Source: Acephala macrosclerotiorum (lineage: Eukaryota > Ascomycota > Leotiomycetes > Helotiales > Mollisiaceae). Taken from it: a stretch of 30,682 nt of DNA. The notes under the pieces are model-generated. The model saw only the letters and a program-made list of their open reading frames with translations. It searched no databases and had not been told where the DNA came from. Each line of letters begins with the position of its first letter. Position 1 is the stretch's first letter. This document shows, one piece after another, positions 23,071 through 30,682 of the stretch. The stretch lies in NCBI GenBank assembly GCA_014904845.1, contig MU119670.1, positions 1 through 30,682 of the forward strand, written 5' to 3'. A program made the position numbers and the translations under genes.

Positions 23071-23880
23071 TTAGTAAAACGACGTCAAAAAGTGAATTGT
23101 TTTAATAGACTTTACTAAAAACTATTTATATGCGATTTGTGTATTTTATTTTTTATTATTATTAAAAAAAAATTTAAATTACTAAAAATCGAAAACTAAA
23201 AATTAATTGATAAAAATTTTTTGTTTTGATTATATTATTCGAAATCAAATAATTTGATTACGAAATTGCGAAATTGCAAAAAAATATTAATTTATAAAAA
23301 TTATATATTAAATTGCTCGAAATAATTAGTATTAAAATGAATATAAAAAAGAAAAAAAAAGAATTTATAGTAATTACTTATAATAATTAGTTTTATTTCT
23401 AGTGAAAATTAAAATATAAAAAAAAAAATTTTAATACGAAAAAAAAAAGAAATTATAATATTAAAAAAAGAAATTGTTTTATTGTTCTATATTTTAATTT
23501 TATTTTTTTTAAAAATCGCAATTCGCAAATCGCTTGTAATCGTTTTTAAATTAAAACAATAGAATTAAAATAAGTTTCAAATTTCAAAAAATAATACGAA
23601 AAAAATTGAAATAAAAAATTTCAATCGAAAGAAATCGATTAAAAAAATATTTGTTTAAAAAATACATTTTATTAAAACGAATAAACGAACGAAATTTCGA
23701 GTAAAAATTAAAATAAAAAAAATTTTACAAGAAAATAATATAAATAGATATCAATTTTTAAAACGAATTTTATTTAAAAATAATAACTCGAAAATTTGCA
23801 CTTTTAAATTACTAAATTAATTCTCAATTTAAAAATTAAAATCAACAAATTATTCGCGTTAAAATTTATTTTTTTCAATA

Positions 23881-25900
23881 AAAAATATTTTTATTTTAAT
23901 TATATTATCGATTTCTTTTAAGAAATTTTTTACGAATAATAAAAACAATTTTTTAAAAATATAAAACTTCGAAAAATACGTATTTGTATTAAAACTACAA
24001 ATGCTTTTTTTTAGAGTTTTTAAAATATTTTAATTCAAAAAAAACAATATTACGATTTTTTTAGAACAATACGACAATATATACGAAAATTATAAAATTA
24101 TTTTAAAAATCAAAAAAATACGATTTTTGCAATATATTAATTCGATTTACAAAAAGTAAATTCGATTTATATTAAAATATAGTATTAAAAATTATTTAAA
24201 AAAAAAGTTTTACGACGCTTTAAAAAAAGAATTTCGTGAATACGATTAAAAGCATTATCAAATAAATATAGAGTTTTTATATAAAATTATCGATCAATTT
24301 ACGAAAAATCTTTTAATAATAAAAACGTATATAAATTTATTCGATTAAATATTTAAAAAATTAATTAAATAAAATAAATTGAATAAATAATATTAAAAAC
24401 GCGAATTTATAAAAAAAACTTTTAATATATATTAAAAAACGAATTTTTAAAGAAATCGATTATAAATCGATAAAAATATTTATTTATAATTACGATAAAA
24501 TATACGAGAAAATAATTATCGTATATAAATATAAAAAAAAAAAACGATAATACAATAAAACTAACGATTTAAAATACTTAAAAATTCGATAAAAACATTT
24601 AAATATTATAATACAAAAAATGATTTTAAATACAATTAATAATTTGCTATTTTTTATTTTATTCGAATTATTTATAAAAAAAATTCAATAAAAAATATAT
24701 GTAATCGCTAAAAAAATTTATATCGAATTTCAATTTTCGATTTTACGTATTATTTAAATTTAAAAAATTCAACAAAAATTCGTATTAAAATTTTTAATTT
24801 AAATAAACGATTTTATCAAAAAACTAAAAAAACTTTTTTTTTTCTTCGTATTATTCAACGATCTAAAAATCGCTTTAAACGTTAATATTATAAAAATGTT
24901 TTAAAAATTGAATAACGTTATAATTTCTATAAATTAAAATTAAAATTAATTTATTTTTTTACGAAAATATAAACGAAAAAAATACAATAATATAAAAAAA
25001 AACGAATATAAAATTTTATATAATTTAACGTCAATTAAATTTTCGCAAAATATATTATTAATCGTTCAAAAAAATGCAATAAAAATCAATACTATATATA
25101 ACGATCAATAAAGCGAATAATACTATTTCAAGTATTTCGAGCGAATAAAAAACGAAAAAATCAATCTTTTTATTGATTATTTTTTCGTGAATTATTATTT
25201 ATTTATAAATAAATTAATCAATCGTAAATATTACTATCGAAAAAACGATTAATAGTATTATAATTTTTAAAATCGTAATCGATTTTCGCGATTATTTACG
25301 TTTAAAAACAATCGATATTAATATAATTAGATTATAAAATAAATAATTAAAAATTTTTTTGATTACGATCTCGATAAACGCTTTAAAAATACATAAAAAA
25401 TCTAAAAATTTATTCAATTTATTACTCAAAAAAAAAAAAAATTTAATACTAATAAAATTTTTTTAAAAAAATCGAATTTATTATCGTATATTTTCAATAG
25501 TAATAATATCAACGTTCAAAGTTTTAATAGAGCGATTATTAATAAATTCTACGAAGAATTACTAATAAATACAATAATAACAAATATAATAACGACGAGT
25601 AAATCGAAAAACAAAATTCAAAACATACGAGAAAATTTTCAACGAAAAATAAAAATAGAAAAAAAGTATTTAAAGATCGAATTACAATAATAAATTTTAT
25701 AAAATACTTAAAACGAAAAACGAAAAAAAATAAACGTAAATTAATCGAAAAATAAAACTTTGAAACAATAATTCGACGCTAAAAATAATAATTCTACTAA
25801 TAAAATTTTATTACGAAAACTCTTTAAAAATATAGTATTACTTTTAAAAATTCAAAAAAAAATAAAAATAATTATTAATACTTTAAAAATATCGAATTTT
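23881..25900 (+). pseudogene. Gag remnant of the gypsy-type element
   Basis: Frame 1 (coordinate 1 modulo 3) from about 23881 to 24410, then frame 2 onward. The clearest part is 24034-24240: FKKNNITIFLEQYD, then NIYENYK, then LKKKFYDALKKEFREYD, which follows the fungal gypsy gag pattern of a conserved FL..YD helix and an LK..L..EY..D helix. The switch coincides with an A8 run at 24411-24418, so a one-base slippage or sequencing error is the likely cause. Further on, frame 2 gives long readable segments (for example IDYKSIKIFIYNYDKIYEK). No zinc knuckle can be seen; Cys codons would often have become Tyr. Start and end are approximate. Confidence 0.65.
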
Positions 25901-26640
25901 ATTATAATAATTATTAATTAATAACGAAAAAACAACGCTTATTATTTGATTTTAATAAATACTAAAATCGCTATAATAAAAAAAATATTAAAAATCGTTA
26001 ATTCTATAAAATAATTTTTTTAAAATTTTTATAAAATATTTGAAAAAACGAATTAATTTATTTCTATTATTAAAAACTTTATAATACTTGAAATTAATTT
26101 TATAAAAATCGATTTCTTATTATTGATTAAAAAAAAACATATTGTCGTTATTTTTAAATTACATTTTAATTTGTTTAAATCAATTAATTCGAGTAAAAAA
26201 TGTAAAATACTAAATATTAAAACAAAATATTGTATTGTTTTTACGTATATAATTCGAGATTTTAATAGTATTATTACAAACGTCGAAGATTTTTAATTGT
26301 TTACTATTATTAAATAAAATTTCGAATTCGTCGAAATAGCGATTATAAAAATAGAGATTAAATATAAAATCGAATGTGAAATTTTTTTTTTTTTTGTAAA
26401 TAATACAAAAAAGATTCTTTTAAAACAATTATTCATCGTTGTAATAAAAATGCAAATTGAATATAAAAATAATAATTCGTGAAATAACGTATTTCGAGAT
26501 TTTAAAAATCTTAATTCTATTTGTACGATTATAATTGTTTTTTTTTTGAAAATCTATTTGCATCAAATTACTAGAAATTATTATATTCGTATATATTCTC
26601 AAATCGAAAAAGTATTGAAAAAAGAATACAACGCGAAAAA
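25901..26640 (+). pseudogene. Protease-region remnant of the gypsy-type element
   Basis: Frame 2 is readable with few stops. A candidate active-site triplet is NSS in LFKSINSSKKC (26186-26194), where the family would have Asp-Ser/Thr-Gly; Asp to Asn and Gly to Ser are both single G-to-A changes. About 75 residues later ILLKQLF (26414-26434) fits the conserved ILLG-like strand near the protease end. Then CTIIIVFFLKIYLHQITRNYYIR follows in pieces. After about 26640 the better frame is frame 1. The domain call rests on spacing and a weak motif. Confidence 0.45.
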
Positions 26641-27480
26641 CTAAGTATTAATATTATTAGAAAACAATATAATATTAAAACTTGCGAACAGTTTTTATAT
26701 TTTAACGAATTTTTTTCTATTTTTGATTTTTTATTAAATATTTTTAATATTACTTTATATAAAATAAATACAATTAAAATAAGTACTACTAATTCAAAAA
26801 GAAATACAAATAAAACAATACAAAAAACGAAATCATTTTTTTCGATTTTCTATAAAACGTTTTTTTTTAATAAAAAAAAAATAAATAAAATTTTAAATAA
26901 AAAAATTTTCAATAAAAAAACGAAAAAATATTTTTCTATAATAGTATTACTATTTTTAAACGTAAACGTCAAAAGAAAATATTTGAAAAACAATACGAAA
27001 TATTAATTATTTTACTTTATTGAAAAAGAACGAAATCGAAAAATTTTCGAATATAAAAACGAGAAAAAAACTCGAATAAAAAAAATAGTTTTATCGTTAA
27101 ACAATTTCAATTTAAAATTATTCAATATAAATATTAATACGATATATAAATTTAAATCTAAAAAAGTACAATTTATCGATTTAATCAATAGAATTAAAAA
27201 AACTTTTAGAAAACAAAAAAATTAATTCGAACGATTTAAAACGTAAAAAACATTTTAAAAATATACTAAAAAATATATAAAATATTTATTATTACGAATT
27301 ATTTCAATATTAAAAAAATCACGATTTATTTTTAAGCGATTAATATTTTTATTTGTTAAAAACTAATTATAGAAATCTAAAAAAAAAATATTTAATAAAA
27401 TAATATTCAATTATAAAAAAACAATAATATTTAATTAAAAAAAAATCTTTAAAATCTATAAAAATATTAATTCGTTTATT
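26641..27480 (+). pseudogene. Linker between protease and RT of the gypsy-type element
   Basis: Frame 1 is open without a stop from 26641 to 27003, unusual for this region, and then continues with occasional stops. The composition is Lys/Asn/Phe/Ile-rich. A recognisable piece is TIYKFKSKKVQFIDLINRI (27148-27204). It joins RT in the same frame. No domain name is offered. Confidence 0.5.
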
Positions 27481-28200
27481 CGTATTAAAACAATTTAATA
27501 CACAGTATAATAAGAAAAAAGTTTTTATTATTCTAAAGTTTTATTCTCGATTATAATAAAAATACTTTAAAAACGATTCAATCGCGAAATACTCGAAAAA
27601 AGCAATAATTTTTATCGAAATTTATAGTTTTTAATCGCGAAAAAAACCGCTAGAATTTACTAATTAATTAACGCGATTATAAAAATAAACTCGATTATTT
27701 TAAAAAACGTCAATATATTTTTTTTTATAAATAAATTTTCTAAGAAATTTATTGAATACTTTTACGTTTTTTTAATAAATTTCTTTTTTAAATACGATCA
27801 ATTTATATTAAACGTTCGAAATAAAAATATAATTATTTTTATAATTTTATTAAAATTTCTACGAATAATAATATTGTTTTAAAAAGTAATTAATTCTATA
27901 ATTTAATTCGTTCGAATTATTATAACAATTCTAAAAAACGTATTTCTTAGAATCGCAATACTATTCTTAAATAACGTAAGAATTAAAAGACTTTATACGA
28001 ATTACGACAATGAATTAATACTTTCAAAAATTTACTAATTCGTTTTTAAATACATTTAAAACTTAAATAAAACGTTGAATTAAATCGAGAAAATTCAAAT
28101 TTATATAAAGTTCAAATTACAATTTTATTAAAATAAAATAATTATTATTAATTTCGTTTATAATTTTAAAAAACGTTTTTTTGAAAATGTAAAAATTATT
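27481..28200 (+). pseudogene. Reverse transcriptase remnant of the gypsy-type element
   Basis: Frame 1 throughout. Order seen: YRNL*FLIAKKTARIY*LINA (27613-27675, fingers), SKKFIEYFYVFLINFFFKYDQF (27739-27804, first catalytic region), FVRIIITILKNV (27907-27942), then LFLNNVRIK (27961-27987). The active site that should be two adjacent Asp reads Asn-Asn (27970-27975), and the first catalytic Asp reads Asn (27778-27780). Every replacement is explained by one G-to-A change. The frame has no indel across the domain, so loss of function came from substitutions only. Confidence 0.82.
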
Positions 28201-28845
28201 AAAATTTTAAAATAAATTAAATATAATAATATTTTTAAAATTAAAGTTTTTATTAGAATTTGTATTTATTACAAAATATAGATTTAATATTTTAATATTA
28301 TTATTGAATCGTTATATTAATTAACTAAAAAAAACGAATTTTTCGAATAAAAAAAAAAATAGAAAATTACTATAATATTTCTATAAAACAAATTTATAAT
28401 AATTTTAATATTTTATAAAATTTACTACGATTTTACTAATAAATAAAAAATAATTATTTTAAGTATTAATAGTAATTAGTAAAAATATAGAAAAATACTC
28501 GATTAATATAATAATAAAAAATAAAAACAAGTAATTCGATACGAATTAAAACTTTAAAATACTATTAAATGAAATTATAATACAATAAAAAGAAAATATC
28601 GAAAAGTCTTAAAATATTTTCGCAAATTACAGTTTTAATTATATAGTATTTATTTTATTTTTAAAACGAACGTTAATACGCTCGTCGTTCAATTGAATTA
28701 AACAATAATAGATTTTTTTAACACTTTAATTATTTATTAATTCGTTTGAATATAATTGTTCGATTTCGAAATTAAATATATTAAAAAAAGTATTTATATT
28801 ATTATAAACGGATTATTTAGAAAACCGCGAATAAAAAACGATAAT
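28201..28845 (+). pseudogene. Connection and RNase H remnant of the gypsy-type element
   Basis: Same frame as RT. RNase H acids are all changed: LSIN with Asn at 28468-28470 in place of Asp, KRKYRKVLK with Lys at 28594-28596 in place of Glu, and KTNVNTL with Asn at 28669-28671 in place of Asp. VQLN (28687-28698) precedes two acidic-to-neutral altered stretches and then the well preserved LFDFEIKYIKKS and GLFRKPRIKND at the end. This end is specific for fungal gypsy RNase H, and the piece 28756-29016 remains open for 86 codons. Confidence 0.85.
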
Positions 28846-29220
28846 TTAAAGAAAAAAATAAATATTGATAAATTTATTATAATCGAGTTTAATTGTATTA
28901 AAATAATTTTAATTTCGATTAAAAAACGCAAAATTAATCGAAAAATTGAAAATAAATCGTTTGTAATTAAAAGTAAACACGTAAAACGAAGATATTTGTT
29001 TGAATTATTAAATTAAATTTGAGAGAATTTTTTTAAACTCGATATTTTTAGTTTTCAATTTTCGATATCGATTGCATTTTTTGTATACGTCGTATTAATC
29101 GCTTTTTTTGAGATCAATAAACTACTAAATAATAATAATAATAATAATAATATTATTTTTTTTTTTGACAATAATTATTCGAATTATTTTTAAAATATTG
29201 TTTAATATTTGATAATTTTA
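28846..29220 (+). other. Spacer between RNase H and integrase remnants
   Basis: The frame continues after RNase H as an acidic-turned-basic tail (INIDKFIIIEFNCIKI, 28858-28905), which resembles the conserved region after RNase H in fungal gypsy polyproteins. The frame closes at 29014-29016. An AAT microsatellite of about eight units lies at 29128-29153, followed by T14. Beyond this the sequence is T/A-rich and unreadable until about 29.22 kb. Confidence 0.5.
29128..29153. repeat. AAT microsatellite
   Basis: About eight AAT units in one phase, followed closely by a T-rich tract. Confidence 0.85.
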
Positions 29221-30470
29221 AAACGATTAAAATAATTTTCGAGAATAAAATTCTATAAATTAATTCGAAAATTCGTCGATTACAATATTTGAATTAAAAT
29301 ACTATAAAAAAATATTATTAAATTCTATTTATTTCGATTTGTTTTAAACGATTTAAAATAATATATAATAATTATAATTAAATTATATAATAAATTCGAA
29401 TATATTGAAAAAAAAAGTATTTATTATTAAGTAATTAATTGATATTATTAAAAAAAATATTATAAAAACGTTTAAAATTTTATAGTAAATTATAACGATT
29501 ATTAATATAAAAGTAAAAAAAAACACGAAAAAATTTTATATTTTTAAAGAATAGTTTTATTATTTTATTACATTAAAATAAATGTAATTAAATTTTTACA
29601 ATGTAAAATATTCGATAGTTTGATTATAATACGAGATAATTTTTTCGATTGAATTGAAATTAAATTAATAAAGAATTCGATTTTTAAAAAGATTATTAAG
29701 TTTATTTACAATAATATTATTTGTAAATACGACGTTTTCGATTATATAAAATTGAACGAAAAACTCGAATTCAAAAGAATTATTATTAAAAAATTGAATA
29801 AACTCGAAATTAAGCGAATTATTATTTTCGTATACAATTCGAAAACAAATAAAATAATTGAATAAAAATATTAATTTATTATTATCGCATTAATTGCTTT
29901 AATAAAAAGAAATAAAAAAAGTTGATTAAAATATTTATTAATTGTTTTTTTTGCGAATCGAACGACTATTTATAAATCAATTGAATGTACGCTATTTTAT
30001 ATAGTTTATAGTAAAGAAATTATTTTATTTGTTGAAATTCGATTTTTTATTTAAAGAATTTTCGATTAAAACGAAGTATATAATCGAGCGAAATTTTTTG
30101 AGTTGAGAATTAAATAGATTGAAATGTGAAATAAGAATATAAAAAAATCGAGATTAAAAAAAAAGCGTAATTGCAAGTAAAATTAAGTATATTTCGACGT
30201 TTATTATTAAATACGAAAAAAATTAATTCGAGAAAAAAATTTCGTTTTAATATATAATATTAAATTATTGTATAAATAATTGGATTTATATTGAGTTTAT
30301 TAAACAAATTAATTAAAAAAGAATTATTTGCTCGAAAAAATAAATAAAACGATAATTCGAAAATTATATATTGAAAATTGTTTAAAGAAATTTATTAAAA
30401 GAAATAAATATTAGAATTTTTTAAATAATAATAAAAATAAAAATATTATTAAATTTATTGATTTTAATAA
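29221..30470 (+). pseudogene. Integrase and pol C-terminus remnant of the gypsy-type element
   Basis: Frame 1 again. The zinc-finger area (about 29370-29440: KLYNKFEYIEKKSIYY) shows Tyr at two places where His is expected. In the core the first Asp position reads Asn (29581-29583, context IKINVIK), the second reads Asn (29755-29757, context IKLNEKLEF), while the Glu is kept (29860-29862, context KIIE) and is followed at once by TAA. Asn and Glu are 34 residues apart. FFANRTTIYKS (29950-29982) and the C-terminal ENCLKKFIKRN (30376-30408) complete the pattern. The minus-strand frame at 30411-30608 is only the complement of this tail. Confidence 0.82.
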
Positions 30471-30682
30471 TAATAAAAATACAAATACAAAAAAAAAGCG
30501 ATTAAAGAATTTCGTAATAAATAAAGTATTTAAAAAATTGAAAAAAAAATTAAAATTGTAATTCGTGTTTTTGAATTCAATAAAATCGAAAGAAACAAAT
30601 ATATACAATTTTTTAAAGATTAAATAAATAAAAAAAATTTATTAAATTTTAAAATAATAATTATTTTTTAATTGAAAAAAAA
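30471..30682. other. End of pol and edge of window
   Basis: The pol frame continues as a low-complexity Asn/Lys-rich tail (former acidic residues likely) to about 30.6 kb. The last bases are A/T-rich with no LTR start recognised. The 3' LTR of the element is expected just beyond the edge. Confidence 0.4.

Larger units (their letters stand above)
22048..23700. other. AT-rich stretch before the gypsy-type coding region
   Basis: No gene recognised. It holds a decayed trinucleotide tract (GTT/ATT/CGT units at 22331-22366) and the right arm of an inverted repeat (22810-23070). Non-CpG C and G are more frequent than in the far-left arm. If the element on the right is complete at this end, its 5' LTR and leader should be here; no convincing LTR start was found. 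Confidence 0.5.
23700..30682 (+). mobile_element. Ty3/gypsy-type retrotransposon, heavily mutated, right end outside window
   Basis: Translating the plus strand in the frame starting at coordinates equal to 1 modulo 3 gives a continuous run of family motifs in the order gag, protease candidate, RT, RNase H, integrase, which is the Ty3/gypsy order. Strong anchors are LFDFEIKY (28756-28779) followed by the RNase H tail, FVRIIITILKNV before the RT active site, and IKRIIIFVYNS plus FFANRTT in integrase. Stop codons are very many but the frame is kept for about 3.6 kb of pol without a break; two frame switches lie in the gag-protease part (at about 24.4 and 26.6 kb). The pol C-terminus ends near the right edge, so the 3' LTR is not in the window. 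The left limit is a guess based on where protein-like reading begins. Confidence 0.85.

Noticed and set aside
30411..30608. Minus-strand Phe/Leu-rich frame resembling a membrane protein
   Set aside because: It is the complement of the Asn/Lys-rich tail of the gypsy pol frame; AAT and AAA codons read backwards give Ile, Phe and Leu.

Overview
The window reads as a transposon graveyard in a filamentous ascomycete (Pezizomycotina-type) nuclear genome. Three things point there: the extreme A+T bias over most of the sequence, the C-to-T / G-to-A mutation pattern expected of repeat-induced point mutation (RIP), and retroelement families of fungal type. I see no host gene, rRNA, tRNA or CRISPR array. 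The species cannot be told from the sequence.

Layout. (1) 1-13040: almost pure A/T, with surviving C and G nearly confined to CpG. It holds diverged direct repeats (about 0.2-0.96, 5.6-5.93 and 8.6-9.05 kb), a 44-bp tandem duplication, a less mutated island (2537-3010) and an A23 tract. I recognise no gene in it. (2) 13041-14237: a less saturated island carrying an inverted copy of sequence also found at about 22.81-23.07 kb. It ends in a T20 tract and a 39-base run of N (assembly gap, 14238-14276). (3) 14277-15708: AT-rich, with one short minus-strand open frame of unknown nature. (4) 15714-22042: a complete Ty1/copia LTR retrotransposon on the minus strand, near-normal in base composition. 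It has 229-bp LTRs (TG...CA), a perfect 5-bp target duplication CTATT on both sides, and one 1,734-codon gag-pol frame broken by 16 stop codons and no frameshift. (5) 22048-30682: AT-rich again, but less saturated than region 1. Translating it in one frame shows a heavily mutated Ty3/gypsy-type element on the plus strand: gag, protease candidate, RT, RNase H, integrase and the pol C-terminus, running almost to the right edge. Its 3' LTR must lie outside the window.

History. The gypsy-type element and the sequences of the left arm were mutated first and most heavily. The copia element then jumped into this AT-rich DNA and took a lighter dose of the same kind of mutation: its two LTRs differ by 15 transitions and nothing else. 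In the copia copy the RT and RNase H catalytic acids and the protease Asp survive, while the integrase has lost key residues. In the gypsy copy the catalytic acids of RT, RNase H and integrase have nearly all become Asn or Lys although the reading frame is largely kept. Nothing here is likely to make a working protein. The window resembles an AT-isochore or a RIP-built pericentromeric or centromeric block.
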